A stretch of DNA of 64,000 nt from Lachnospiraceae bacterium (GCA_902363825.1 CABJBK010000003.1:1-64000), one strand, 5' to 3'. Positions 16,203 through 25,715 are shown, counted from the stretch's first letter. Program-made: numbers and translations. Notes: a model not told the origin generated them from the letters alone.

Positions 16203-16250
16203 GCGCAGATGGACGAAAGAGCTTTTCGCCTAGTCTGCGCGTTTTTCTTT
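16203..16250 (+). terminator. Intrinsic terminator for sufCB
   Basis: GCGCAGA (16203-16209) pairs with TCTGCGC (16234-16240), with a second inner stem, followed by GTTTTTCTTTT. It runs into the 3' end of the converging MATE gene. Confidence 0.65.
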
Positions 16251-17567
16251 TAAGATCGGAGTACGGCAGATCTGGATGAGCAGCGGAACAACCATGATAA
16301 ACCAGGATACAGGTTCCGCAAGGATCACGCCGCGGTAGCCGAGGAGCGGGACAAAGATCAGGGCAAAGACGACTTTTCCGACCAGCTCGAGGCTGCTTGA
16401 GACGAGCGGAGTGATGTGGTCGCCGATTCCCTGCATGGCATTTCTGATCACGCAGATCAAAGCTGTCACAAAGTAAAAGAGCGTATCGAATCTGAGGTAG
16501 GCGACAGCATTTTTTATCACGACGGGGTTGCTGCTTCCGGTCACGAGGTAAATGAGATCCGGGGCGAAAAGCCAGGTCACGACGATAACGCCAAGGCACC
16601 AGATCCAGCTGTAGAGGACGGACTTTTTGATGCCTTCCTTGATGCGGCGGATCTCTCCGGCACCCAGATTCTGTCCGCAGAAAGTAGCCATTGTGGTACC
16701 GAATACGCTAAAGATCAGCATGAAAAGCTCGGAGATCTTTCTTGCCGCAGTGTGGGCAACGATGATATCGGTGCCGAGGGTGTTGATCGAGGTCTGCAAA
16801 GCAACGGTTCCGAGGTTTACGAGGGAACTCATAAATCCCATGGAAAGGCCGCAGCTGAGCAGATCTTTCGTCAGCTCACCGGAGATTCCATGAAAATCCT
16901 CCCGGTGCAGGCGCAGGATCTCGTAGCGTTTTATCATATATAAAAAGCACGCGAGCATGGCGATGAGCTGGGAGATCACGGTTGCGACCGCGGCGCCCTG
17001 GACGCCCATGGCGAGCGGAAAAATGCACAGCAGATCTAAAAAAATGTTGAGGACAACAGATACCGCAAGGAAGATAAGCGGTGTGATGGAATCCCCGATC
17101 GCACGCAGCAGGGCGGAACAGACATTGTAGAGCATGGAAATGATAAGCCCTGCAAAAATGATCGAGATATAATTGCCGGAGAGGTCGATGACATCCGCAG
17201 GCGTGTTTAACAGCATAAGCAGCGGGTGCAGGAAGATCAGGGCAGCTGCGGTGATAAAAATGGCAATGGCGCATCCAAGTGATAGGGAGGCTGCGACACA
17301 GCGTTTTAAGCCCTTAAAATCCTGCGCGCCGAAGAACTGCGCGGCGATGACGGCAAAACCGTTGGTGAGTCCCTGTAAAAAGCCGATCAAAAGACTGCTC
17401 AGTGAACTGGTGGCACCCACAGCGGCGAGCGCGCTTTCACCGAGCGCGGAACCGACGATACGGGTGTCAACGAGACTGTAGGTGAGCTGCAAAATACATC
17501 CGATCAGAACCGGAATCGCAAACGCGAAAAGAAGTTTTGTGATATTTCCCTTTGTCAGATCTTTCAT
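16230..17567 (-). CDS. MATE family efflux transporter
   Basis: A 445-aa membrane protein with twelve predicted helices in two halves, starting MKDLTKGNITKLLFAFAIPV, a typical MATE opening, and a second half with LLSCGLSMGFMSSLVNLGTVALQ. MATE proteins export cationic drugs or metabolites using Na+ or H+. The CsoR-type repressor gene lies 15 bases upstream in the same direction, so the pair may be co-transcribed and metal-responsive; that link is inference from position only. Confidence 0.88.
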   Translation of the reverse strand: MKDLTKGNITKLLFAFAIPVLIGCILQLTYSLVDTRIVGSALGESALAAVGATSSLSSLLIGFLQGLTNGFAVIAAQFFGAQDFKGLKRCVAASLSLGCAIAIFITAAALIFLHPLLMLLNTPADVIDLSGNYISIIFAGLIISMLYNVCSALLRAIGDSITPLIFLAVSVVLNIFLDLLCIFPLAMGVQGAAVATVISQLIAMLACFLYMIKRYEILRLHREDFHGISGELTKDLLSCGLSMGFMSSLVNLGTVALQTSINTLGTDIIVAHTAARKISELFMLIFSVFGTTMATFCGQNLGAGEIRRIKEGIKKSVLYSWIWCLGVIVVTWLFAPDLIYLVTGSSNPVVIKNAVAYLRFDTLFYFVTALICVIRNAMQGIGDHITPLVSSSLELVGKVVFALIFVPLLGYRGVILAEPVSWFIMVVPLLIQICRTPILKEKRAD

Positions 17568-17582
17568 CTTTCTATCCCTGCC

Positions 17583-17900
17583 TTATTTTACAAATTTGTT
17601 GATCGCTTCATCCAGGTCGTCCAAAACCTTCTGGTCACCGGTCTCAAGTGCGTCCACGACGCAGTGCTTGATATGGTCTTCTAAAATAATTTTCCCGATG
17701 TTGTTGATCGCGGAACGTACAGCTGCGATCTGGATCAGAACCTCGCTGCAGTCCCTGCCGTCCTCGATCATGGTCTTGATGGATTCCATATGCCCGATCG
17801 CGCGGGACATACGGTTTAAAACGGCCCTGGTATTTTCATGGTGGTGCGGATGCCCGTCCGCATGGGAATGCGGGTGTTCGTGTGTATGTTCCTCTGACAT
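17583..17900 (-). CDS. CsoR/RcnR family metal-sensing repressor with His-rich N-terminus
   Basis: This 105-aa all-helical regulator has C51, H76 and C80 at spacings 25 and 4, exactly those of the copper(I) site of CsoR (C36, H61, C65). The family binds as tetramers to operator DNA and releases on metal binding. The first 21 residues hold nine histidines (EHTHEHPHSHADGHPHHH), an unusual metal-binding extension. Start at 17900 has GGAGGG correctly placed; the longer frame is not supported. A copper exporter gene is not adjacent; a MATE pump and a divergent EamA permease are. Confidence 0.85.
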   Translation of the reverse strand: MSEEHTHEHPHSHADGHPHHHENTRAVLNRMSRAIGHMESIKTMIEDGRDCSEVLIQIAAVRSAINNIGKIILEDHIKHCVVDALETGDQKVLDDLDEAINKFVK

Positions 17901-17983
17901 GGCAGGTCCCTCCTTTTTCTTTCGTATGACACGGTTATTCTGTGCAAATGGTAGCATATTTTTGCGAAAAAACCAATAAGAAA

Positions 17984-18013
17984 TTGATTTCTTCACAGGG
18001 TCATGTGTATAAT
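17984..18013 (+). promoter_or_regulatory. Sigma-A type promoter of the EamA gene
   Basis: TTGATT (17984-17989), an 18-base spacer and a perfect TATAAT (18008-18013) lie 40 bases before the start codon. It sits in the divergent region shared with the CsoR-type gene. Confidence 0.6.
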
Positions 18014-18052
18014 AAGTTTGTAAAAAACAAGAGAAAAAGAAGGTATGTATCT

Positions 18053-18910
18053 ATGTGGCTGACATATGCGTTTGGTTCCGCTTTTTTTGCGGGAATTACG
18101 GCGATTTTGGCAAAAATCGGAATGGGAAAGACCGACTCGTCCTTAGCGACAGCGATCCGCACGATCGTGGTGGTGATCTTTTCCTGGCTCATGGTATTTT
18201 TAGTGGGTTCCCAGAATACGATCACGCAGATCGGGGCAAAGTCATTACTTTTTTTAGTATTGTCAGGACTTGCGACCGGAGCGTCGTGGCTCTGCTATTT
18301 CAAGGCACTGCAGCTCGGTGATGTAAATAAGGTAACGCCGATCGATAAATCGAGCACGGTGCTTACGATGATCCTTGCGGTGATTATCCTGCATGAGGCA
18401 CTGACGAGAAAGATGATCCTTGCGATGGTGCTCATTTTAGCCGGAACATTTCTTATGATCACAAAAAAAGAATCCACGGGAAAGAGTAAGAGCAAGAGCT
18501 GGTTTTTGTATGCAGTATTATCAGCAGTGTTCGCGAGCCTTACTTCGATCCTTGCAAAGATCGGCATCACGGGCGTGGAGTCAAATCTCGGTACGGCGAT
18601 TCGAACCTGCGTGGTGCTTGTCATGGCATGGGTGGTCGTCTTTGTGACACACAAGCAGAATCAGTTTTCACAGATCACCTTTAAAAACGGTATTTTCATC
18701 TGCCTGTCCGGTATCGCGACCGGAGCATCGTGGATCTGCTATTACCGGGCACTGCAGCAGGGACCGGCAAGCATCATTGTGCCGATCGACAAATTGAGCA
18801 TTGTTGTGACAGTGATTTTTTCCTCGGTATTTCTGCGGGAACATCTGTCGCCGAAAGCGTTTTTCGGACTGCTTGCGATCGTGGGTGGAACAATGCTTCT
18901 CATCCTATAA
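18053..18910 (+). CDS. EamA/DMT superfamily permease
   Basis: A 285-aa membrane protein made of two similar EamA halves of five helices. The halves repeat each other closely: AFGSAFFAGITAILAKIGM and AVLSAVFASLTSILAKIGI; ATGASWLCYFKALQLG and ATGASWICYYRALQQG. Start at 18053 has AAAAGAAGG 9 bases upstream. Substrate is unknown; family members export amino acids, sugars or metabolites. A GH31 gene follows after 23 bases and may share the transcript. Confidence 0.85.
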   Translation: MWLTYAFGSAFFAGITAILAKIGMGKTDSSLATAIRTIVVVIFSWLMVFLVGSQNTITQIGAKSLLFLVLSGLATGASWLCYFKALQLGDVNKVTPIDKSSTVLTMILAVIILHEALTRKMILAMVLILAGTFLMITKKESTGKSKSKSWFLYAVLSAVFASLTSILAKIGITGVESNLGTAIRTCVVLVMAWVVVFVTHKQNQFSQITFKNGIFICLSGIATGASWICYYRALQQGPASIIVPIDKLSIVVTVIFSSVFLREHLSPKAFFGLLAIVGGTMLLIL

Positions 18911-18933
18911 TAAAACGAACAGGAGGATTTCGT

Positions 18934-21231
18934 ATGTTTGGAAAAATAACAGATTATACACTGGAAGGTCAGAAACTGGTGATCCGCTTTGAGGAGCGCG
19001 AAGGCGTCATCGAGGCGGTGACCGATGAGATCATCAATGTGTTTAGCGGATTTGAGACAAAAGAGCACCGCTCGAAAGCGATCGAGGGTGAAAAGCGAAA
19101 GAAAGTGAAGGCTCTGGTTTCGCGTGATGACGCCGGTATCGTCTTCACGACCGCAAAACTGGAGGTTCACATTGCGGATGGATTTAAAGTAGACATTTAT
19201 GACGCGGATGGAAATCTGCTCTGCGCGGACTACCGTGGAAAGCGTGAATACACAAAGCAGGTCAGCGAGGAATTTTTGAAGCTGATCCGTGCGGAGGGAC
19301 ATGATGTCGTGGACGGGGACGGACTCGACTATAAGATCCAGATCGTAAAGAAAATGCAGGGAGACGAGAAATTCTACGGCCTTGGCGACAAACCGGGATT
19401 CTTGGATAAAAGACATTATGATTACGAGATGTGGAACTCGGATCTGCCGCAGGCGCATACCGACGCGTTTAAGGCGCTTTACAAATCGGTGCCGTTTTTT
19501 ATCACACTGCGTGATACCTGCGTTTACGGACTGTTTTTTGACAATACCTTCAAGTCCTTCTTTAATATGGCAAAGGAAAGTGAGAACTATTGCTTTTTCG
19601 GTGCAAATGCCGGAAATCTCGATTACTACTTTATCGGCGGCGATACCATGCGCGGGGTAATAGAAAATTATACCTATCTGACCGGACGCACGCCTCTGCC
19701 GCAGCTCTGGACGCTCGGCTATCATCAGTCGCGCTGGGGATATGAGACGAAGGAGGAGATTCTGGATATCGCGAAAAAGTACCGTGAATACGGGATTCCG
19801 TGCGATACGATCCATTTTGATATTGACTATATGGATGGCTACCGTGTCTTTACCTGGGATGAGAAAAACTTCGGAAAACCGGGTGATGTGATAGGGCAGA
19901 TCGCGGAGATGGGATTTAAGACGGTGACGATCATCGATCCGGGTGTGAAGTTAGACCCTGGTTACGCAAAATATGACGAGGGGATCGCAGGCGACTATTT
20001 CGCAAAGACACCGGAAGGGGAAGTCTATGTGAATGCGGTCTGGCCGGGAGACGCGGTCTATCCGGATTTCGGCAAACCGGCGGTGCGCGCCTGGTGGGCG
20101 GACAACCAGAAATATCTGGTCGACCTTGGAGTGCGCGGTGTCTGGAATGATATGAATGAACCGGCAAGCTTTAACGGTGAACTGCCGCAGGATGTGGTAT
20201 TTACCGATGAGGACCGCGAGATCACGCATGCGGAAATGCACAATATCTATGGACATCTGATGTCAAAGGCAACGTACGAAGGATTAAAGAAATGGGATCA
20301 GAAAAGACCGTTTGTGATCACACGCGCGTGCTATGCCGGATCCCAGAAATATACGACATTCTGGACCGGGGACAACCAGAGTCTCTGGGCGCATTTGCAG
20401 ATGGCGATCCCGCAGCTGTGCAACATGGGATTGAGCGGACTTTCTTTCGTCGGAACCGATGTCGGAGGATTCGGCGCGGATACGACCGGTGAACTTTTAG
20501 CGCGCTGGGTGCAGGTCGGATGTTTCTCACCGCTGTTCCGTAACCACTGCGCGAAAGGCAATATCAATCAGGAGCCGTGGCTGTTTGGTGATGAAGTGCG
20601 TGAAATCTATAAAAAATATGTGGAACTGCGCTACCGCCTGCTTCCGTATCTCTATGATCTGTTCCGCGAGGAGGAGCAGACCGGAATGCCGGTGATGAGA
20701 CCTCTGGTACTCCACTATGAAAAAGATCCGGAAACCTTTACAAAAAACGATGAATTTCTGTTTGGTGAAAGGATACTTGTAGCGCCGGTGACGGAACAGG
20801 GGGCGCACAAAAAGATGGTTTACCTGCCTGAGGGAGAATGGTATGATTATGATACCAGAGAAAAAATTTCCGGTGGAAAGTACTTCTTAAAAGAGGCACC
20901 GCTTTCCGTCTGCCCGATCTATGTGAAGGCGGGAACGGTTCTGCCGAATTATGAGTCGATGCATTATATCGGGGAGAAGGAACTGGATACCCTGGTGCTT
21001 GATGTTTATCCGGGCGATGGAAGTTATGTAAACTATCAGGACAATGGAGAGGATTTTGCTTACCGTGATGGCGCGTATAATCTGTACCGCTTTACGCAAA
21101 GCGGCGGGAAGCTTACGATCGAACTGATCCATGACGGCTATGAGAAAAAGTACCGTCAGTTTGTGATCCGTTCCGGCGGACGGGAGCAGACCGTTTCTTT
21201 TACCGGAGAAGCGTTAAAGGTAAAACTTTAA
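18934..21231 (+). CDS. Glycoside hydrolase family 31, alpha-glucosidase type
   Basis: The 765-aa enzyme has the GH31 catalytic motif GVWNDMNEP with nucleophile D406, and TFWTGDNQS with acid/base D480. HFDIDYMDGYRVFTWD supplies the substrate-binding subsite. No signal peptide is present, so it acts in the cytosol on imported alpha-glucosides such as isomaltose- or maltose-type sugars; exact linkage cannot be read. ATG at 18934 follows AGGAGG; an upstream frame extension overlaps the permease gene and is rejected. Confidence 0.9.
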   Translation: MFGKITDYTLEGQKLVIRFEEREGVIEAVTDEIINVFSGFETKEHRSKAIEGEKRKKVKALVSRDDAGIVFTTAKLEVHIADGFKVDIYDADGNLLCADYRGKREYTKQVSEEFLKLIRAEGHDVVDGDGLDYKIQIVKKMQGDEKFYGLGDKPGFLDKRHYDYEMWNSDLPQAHTDAFKALYKSVPFFITLRDTCVYGLFFDNTFKSFFNMAKESENYCFFGANAGNLDYYFIGGDTMRGVIENYTYLTGRTPLPQLWTLGYHQSRWGYETKEEILDIAKKYREYGIPCDTIHFDIDYMDGYRVFTWDEKNFGKPGDVIGQIAEMGFKTVTIIDPGVKLDPGYAKYDEGIAGDYFAKTPEGEVYVNAVWPGDAVYPDFGKPAVRAWWADNQKYLVDLGVRGVWNDMNEPASFNGELPQDVVFTDEDREITHAEMHNIYGHLMSKATYEGLKKWDQKRPFVITRACYAGSQKYTTFWTGDNQSLWAHLQMAIPQLCNMGLSGLSFVGTDVGGFGADTTGELLARWVQVGCFSPLFRNHCAKGNINQEPWLFGDEVREIYKKYVELRYRLLPYLYDLFREEEQTGMPVMRPLVLHYEKDPETFTKNDEFLFGERILVAPVTEQGAHKKMVYLPEGEWYDYDTREKISGGKYFLKEAPLSVCPIYVKAGTVLPNYESMHYIGEKELDTLVLDVYPGDGSYVNYQDNGEDFAYRDGAYNLYRFTQSGGKLTIELIHDGYEKKYRQFVIRSGGREQTVSFTGEALKVKL

Positions 21232-21255
21232 ACCGGAACAAAAGGGAGGAGTTCT

Positions 21256-22557
21256 ATGAAAAGAGCGATTGTACTTGCGGGTGGCGGAACCAAGGGTTCT
21301 TATGAGGTCGGTGTCTGGCGCGCGCTCAACGAGCTCGGGATCGATTATCAGATCGTGACCGGGACTTCGATCGGATCGATCAACGGCGTGTTCATGGCTT
21401 CCGGCGAATACGAACGGGCGTATACCCTCTGGGATACGATCCGCATGGAAAATATGATGGAGGATGGCATCAACCTGACGGAGACGTTAGAGGGGATGCT
21501 GGAGCAAAAGGATGCCATCCGCCCGTTTTTAAAGAAATACATGAAAAACAAAGGCGCGGATATCTCTCCGTTCAACGCTTTTATCGAGACGATGGTGGAT
21601 GAGGAAAAACTGCGGCAGTCTGAGATTGATTTCGGACTGGTCACGACACAGTTTCCGTCGTTAAAAGGCGTGGAACTGGAAAAGCGGGAGATCCCGCAGG
21701 GGATGCTAAAGGATTATCTGCTGGCGTCATCCGCGATCTTTCCGCTTTTCCCGATGCATAAGATCGGAGAGGAGACCTATCTGGACGGCTGCTATTACGA
21801 CAATCTCCCGATCGATTTTGCGATACGGCTGGGAGCGGAGGAAGTGATCGCTGTGGATTTGAGGACGGAGCCGGTGCATCCAAACTATGCAAAGCGCCCG
21901 TACGTCACTTATATCCGGCCGATGCGTTCCCTCGGAACCATGATGAATTTTGACCACGATCTGCTCATGGACAATATGGAGATGGGCTATCAGGACGCCA
22001 TGAAAAAGTTCGGCAGGTACGGGGGATTCCGCTATACGTTTTCCGATACGGATCTTTCCGGCTGGGAAAAAGAGATCACCTCGTTTACAAGATGGATCGC
22101 AAAGGCGGAAGCGGTATTTTCCGGGAACCGTTTTCCGAAAATTGCCGGGATGACGGATGTCGGCACGGTGTTTGCGCAGTTGGAGGCGTACACCGATGGA
22201 AAATTCCCGGAGAAAAAGGATTATTACCTCCGGGCGGCGGAGATCGCGGCAGAGATTTTTTCCGTGGATGTAAAAAAGACCTGGCAGTTTGGTGAATTTC
22301 TGCAGGCGGTCGGACAGTGTGTTCTGCCGGAGGATGCGTGTACGGACGCGAAGATCTTTGAGACAAAGAGCAGACGCACACTGATCACCAGGCTTGTGGA
22401 GTGGAAGCGCAGGGAGGAGAGCGCGTATGTGACTTCCTGCATTTATCACGCAATGCGGCTTGGGATGGCGGCAGATACCGAAAAGATCGGTCTTCTGACC
22501 ATATTCCCGAGGGAGCTGATCGCGGCGCTGTTTTTGTATGTGCGAAACGAAGCGTAA
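21256..22557 (+). CDS. Patatin-like phospholipase family protein
   Basis: A 433-aa protein whose first ~200 residues form a patatin domain: oxyanion loop LAGGGTKGSYEVG, nucleophile S38 in GTSIG, and catalytic D177 in YLDGCYYDNLP. It is expected to be a Ser-Asp acyl hydrolase of lipids. The C-terminal half (about 230-433) matches nothing I recognise and contains many aromatic and charged residues. It lies 24 bases after the GH31 gene, with GGGAGGAG before the start. Confidence 0.85.
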   Translation: MKRAIVLAGGGTKGSYEVGVWRALNELGIDYQIVTGTSIGSINGVFMASGEYERAYTLWDTIRMENMMEDGINLTETLEGMLEQKDAIRPFLKKYMKNKGADISPFNAFIETMVDEEKLRQSEIDFGLVTTQFPSLKGVELEKREIPQGMLKDYLLASSAIFPLFPMHKIGEETYLDGCYYDNLPIDFAIRLGAEEVIAVDLRTEPVHPNYAKRPYVTYIRPMRSLGTMMNFDHDLLMDNMEMGYQDAMKKFGRYGGFRYTFSDTDLSGWEKEITSFTRWIAKAEAVFSGNRFPKIAGMTDVGTVFAQLEAYTDGKFPEKKDYYLRAAEIAAEIFSVDVKKTWQFGEFLQAVGQCVLPEDACTDAKIFETKSRRTLITRLVEWKRREESAYVTSCIYHAMRLGMAADTEKIGLLTIFPRELIAALFLYVRNEA

Positions 22558-22620
22558 GGGAGAAACCGGACAGCCGCGTCCTGCATATAGTATAAAGAAG
22601 CTAAATGCAGGAGCGAAGTT

Positions 22621-23091
22621 ATGGATCCTAATATGGAAAATTATTTCCGTATGCAGCAGTCCGGTGGATATAAAATCCCGTTTTATATGGCATATCCCAT
22701 GCAGGATGTCTATTTGAGCGAGATCGAGTATGAGAGAGACAGAGAACGCTTAAAAGAGATGTATCCGAAAGAAGCGAAGCGCATTCAGAGGGTAGTGGAA
22801 GAAGAATGCGACAAGATGGAATATGACGGGAGCCTGATGTTTGATGAATATCCGGACCGGGTCATGGTGCAGAAACTGTGTGATGATATTTACAATAAGG
22901 TCTACGACAACACCACAGCGGAAGTAGAGACGGAACAATACAGAGACCGCAGGCCGGGAGGAGGCTTTCCGCCACCACCGCCACCGCCGCCGCGCAGGGA
23001 CCGGGGGGGACGCGATCTGATCGAAATCCTCTTGTTTGATGAGATGTTCCGCCGCCGCTGCCGTCACAACCGGTGCCGCAGATTTTGGTAA
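22621..23091 (+). CDS. Uncharacterised protein with octaproline tract and Arg/Cys-rich tail
   Basis: This 156-aa protein is not recognised. Residues 1-95 are charged and probably helical (AYPMQDVYLSEIEYERDRERLKEMYPKEAKRI). A Gly/Pro segment with eight consecutive prolines follows, then a tail rich in Arg with two Cys (RRRCRHNRCRRFW). The first part resembles small conserved proteins of spore-forming Lachnospiraceae only in style. AGGAG lies 7 bases before the ATG. A polyproline run this long should need elongation factor P for translation. Confidence 0.6.
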   Translation: MDPNMENYFRMQQSGGYKIPFYMAYPMQDVYLSEIEYERDRERLKEMYPKEAKRIQRVVEEECDKMEYDGSLMFDEYPDRVMVQKLCDDIYNKVYDNTTAEVETEQYRDRRPGGGFPPPPPPPPRRDRGGRDLIEILLFDEMFRRRCRHNRCRRFW

Positions 23092-23133
23092 TTGCCCCAA
23101 GAAAGACTTGTGGTTTTAACCGAAACGAATTAC

Positions 23134-23170
23134 AATATAGCTATCGTGCTTTCGATAGCTATATTTTTTT
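23134..23170 (+). terminator. Intrinsic terminator overlapping a promoter -10
   Basis: A perfect 13-bp stem (AATATAGCTATCG at 23134-23146 with 23153-23165) is followed by seven T. A candidate promoter for the next gene, TTGTGG (23108-23113), 17 bases, TACAAT (23131-23136), overlaps the left arm, so transcripts starting there would lack part of the hairpin. Confidence 0.75.
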
Positions 23171-23189
23171 GGAAAGAGAGGACACGCCT

Positions 23190-25715
23190 TTGAAAAAGGG
23201 ATTGATAAAAGCCGGGGTACTGGTAGTCGTGTTTTTTGCGGCGCTGATCGGATTCAGCCTGATGACCAACCAGACCAACAAGGATCTTACGACAGATATG
23301 GCGAATGCCACTTTACCGATGATAGATTTGTATACAGGAACGCAGAAGATCAACGAACTGCATGGGTATACCGTGCAGATGGATGCTTCCTACATGAGAG
23401 ATACGATCACGCCGGTTGGTACGGATATGAAAGTACCGGCGACGATCCAGACGTTTGGCACGGATGTGGACGCGATCTCCTACAAGATCCGCAGCATGGA
23501 CGGAAAGGATCTGATCGCGGAGGCGGCGATCACGGATTATACGGAAAACGGCGGTCTGATCTCGATGCAGATCCCGATCCAGAACCTGATCAAGGAGGGA
23601 CAGGAGTATAATCTGATCTTAGAACTCAAACATAAGGATAAAACCTACTATTATTATACAAGGATCTTAAAGAGCGAGGACGCGAATGTGGAACCCTGCG
23701 TGGAGTTTGCGCAGAACTTCCATGAAATGACGTTTGACGAGGAAAAGTCCGGCGGGCTTTCCACTTATATGGAACCGGATGCCTCGGCGGATAATTCCAC
23801 TTTAAACCGCGTGACGATCAACTCCACATTAAGTCAGGTGACCTGGAACCAGTTTAAGGGAGTTCCGCTTTCAGAGCCTGCGGTTGCGGTCCGGGAGATC
23901 CAGGGTTCCTACAATGTCGTGACGCTTTCTTATGTCATGACTTCCACAGGAGATAATGGAGAACTTGAATATTATAACGTGGAAGAATACTACAGGATCC
24001 GTTACACGGCTTCCCGTATCTATCTGTTAAATTTTGAGCGAACCATGAACCAGATCTTCCGTGGGGAGAACGACAGCTTCTATGATAATTGCATCCAGCT
24101 TGGCATCCGTTCCGGGGATATCGCTTACCAGTCCAACGAAAACGGATCGGTGGTCTGCTTTGTCCAGGAGGGAGAACTCTGGAGCTATGATGAGAACAAC
24201 GACCGCCTGTATCAGGTGTTCAGTTTCCGTGGATTTGAAGGGATCGATGACCGTGAAAACTATGACGAACACGACATCAAGATCATCGACATTGACGAGG
24301 CGGGCAGCATCAATTTCGCCGTATACGGCTATATGAACCGCGGCGAACACGAAGGCGAAGTCGGTATCGGGATCTATCATTTCGACAGCGTGGCAAACAC
24401 CGTCGAGGAAGAGGCATTCCTGCCGTCCACACAGTCCTATCAGGTCATGAAATCCAACATCGGACAGCTGATCTATGAAAATGAGGACAACGAACTTTTC
24501 ATTATGATGGAGGGGACGGTTTATAAGATCGATCTTTCCACCCGGGAGACGAAGCAGGTCGTATCCGGTCTCTCGGAGGATTCCTATGCGGTTTCGGATA
24601 CCAACGAGTTTTTTGCCTACATCGACGGAACGGATACCAATGCCGCAACCAGGGTGCATGTACTGGATTTCTCAGATGGCAGTGATTACACGATCGATGC
24701 CGGAGACGGACAGTACATCCGGCCGCTCGGATTTATGCAGGGCGATTTCATTTATGGGCTGGCAAGGGCGGATCAGGTGATGCCTGACGCGGCGGGAACC
24801 ATTACCTTCCCGATGTACCGCATCTGTATCGTGGATATCGGGGAAGGCTCGCATGAGGTGTTAAAGGAGTACCAGAAGGACGGTTATTTTGTATCCGGCG
24901 TGCAGCTTTCGGATTACACGATCTACTTAGACCGGCTGACCTACAATGGCATGGCATATGTGCAGGCGGATCCGGATACGATCATGAACCGCGAGGGTGA
25001 TGTGAAAAAGCCGGTGGAGATCCATGAGACCAACACGGAGCAGAAGGAGACCCAGTATCAGCTGAAACTGGAAGAAGAGATGAGCGATACCTCACCGAAG
25101 CTTCTGACACCGAAGCAGATCGTACTCGAGGAGAACCGCAACATCTCCATCGAACTGCCGAAACAGGGCGAAAAGTATTATGTATACAGCGGCGGCGAGG
25201 TGTGCCTTGCGACTTACAGTCTGCCGGAAGCCATTGGCAAGGCGAACGAAACGATGGGTGTTGTCATCGGAGATGGCCAGAAATACATCTGGAAGAGAGC
25301 AAGAAAAACAAACTGCCCGTCCCTACATGTGACGATCGGTGATTCGGACGCGGCGGGAAGCTCGATCGCGCAGTGTATCAGCGCGCTGTTACAGAGCAAG
25401 GAGATCAATCTGAGTGTGCAGGAGCTGTTAAATAGCGGGGATACCCCGAAACAGGTGCTCGAAGATTCGATGCAGGACTGCAGGATACTGGATCTTGGCG
25501 GATGCAGCGTTGAAGAACTGTTGTATTATGTGAGCAACGGAACGCCGGTGTTTGCAATGGTAAATCAGAGTGACGCCGTTCTGATCGTGGGTTATGACGC
25601 GAACAATATCGTGTATTATGACCCGGCAGTTGGCAAAAATGTGTCTAAGCCATTGGAGGAGGCACAGGCAATGTTCTCCGAAGCAGGGGATACATTCCTT
25701 ACCTATATCGAGTAA
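23190..25715 (+). CDS. Large single-pass envelope protein, propeller-like middle and C39-peptidase-like end
   Basis: The 841-aa protein starts at TTG 23190 behind AAAGAGAGG. One membrane helix (about residues 6-25) leads to an extracytoplasmic part. Residues ~200-620 contain repeated beta-rich modules (LIYENEDNELFIMMEGTVYKIDLSTRETKQVV; SDTNEFFAYIDGTD) that look like a beta-propeller. The last ~130 residues resemble a papain-like C39 peptidase domain: C729 in SSIAQCISALL, and DAVLIVGYDANNIVYYDP, the usual HxVVVxGY-DP stretch. The catalytic His is replaced by Asp795, so it may be inactive. No family name can be given. Confidence 0.6.
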   Translation: MKKGLIKAGVLVVVFFAALIGFSLMTNQTNKDLTTDMANATLPMIDLYTGTQKINELHGYTVQMDASYMRDTITPVGTDMKVPATIQTFGTDVDAISYKIRSMDGKDLIAEAAITDYTENGGLISMQIPIQNLIKEGQEYNLILELKHKDKTYYYYTRILKSEDANVEPCVEFAQNFHEMTFDEEKSGGLSTYMEPDASADNSTLNRVTINSTLSQVTWNQFKGVPLSEPAVAVREIQGSYNVVTLSYVMTSTGDNGELEYYNVEEYYRIRYTASRIYLLNFERTMNQIFRGENDSFYDNCIQLGIRSGDIAYQSNENGSVVCFVQEGELWSYDENNDRLYQVFSFRGFEGIDDRENYDEHDIKIIDIDEAGSINFAVYGYMNRGEHEGEVGIGIYHFDSVANTVEEEAFLPSTQSYQVMKSNIGQLIYENEDNELFIMMEGTVYKIDLSTRETKQVVSGLSEDSYAVSDTNEFFAYIDGTDTNAATRVHVLDFSDGSDYTIDAGDGQYIRPLGFMQGDFIYGLARADQVMPDAAGTITFPMYRICIVDIGEGSHEVLKEYQKDGYFVSGVQLSDYTIYLDRLTYNGMAYVQADPDTIMNREGDVKKPVEIHETNTEQKETQYQLKLEEEMSDTSPKLLTPKQIVLEENRNISIELPKQGEKYYVYSGGEVCLATYSLPEAIGKANETMGVVIGDGQKYIWKRARKTNCPSLHVTIGDSDAAGSSIAQCISALLQSKEINLSVQELLNSGDTPKQVLEDSMQDCRILDLGGCSVEELLYYVSNGTPVFAMVNQSDAVLIVGYDANNIVYYDPAVGKNVSKPLEEAQAMFSEAGDTFLTYIE

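Noticed and set aside
18742..19815. A 357-aa reading frame on the minus strand
   Set aside because: It is a shadow of the GH31 and EamA genes: its composition is mirror-like, it has no ribosome site, and the plus-strand catalytic motifs are intact.
24027..24659. A 210-aa reading frame on the minus strand
   Set aside because: It lies wholly inside the large envelope protein gene, with no motif and no start signals.
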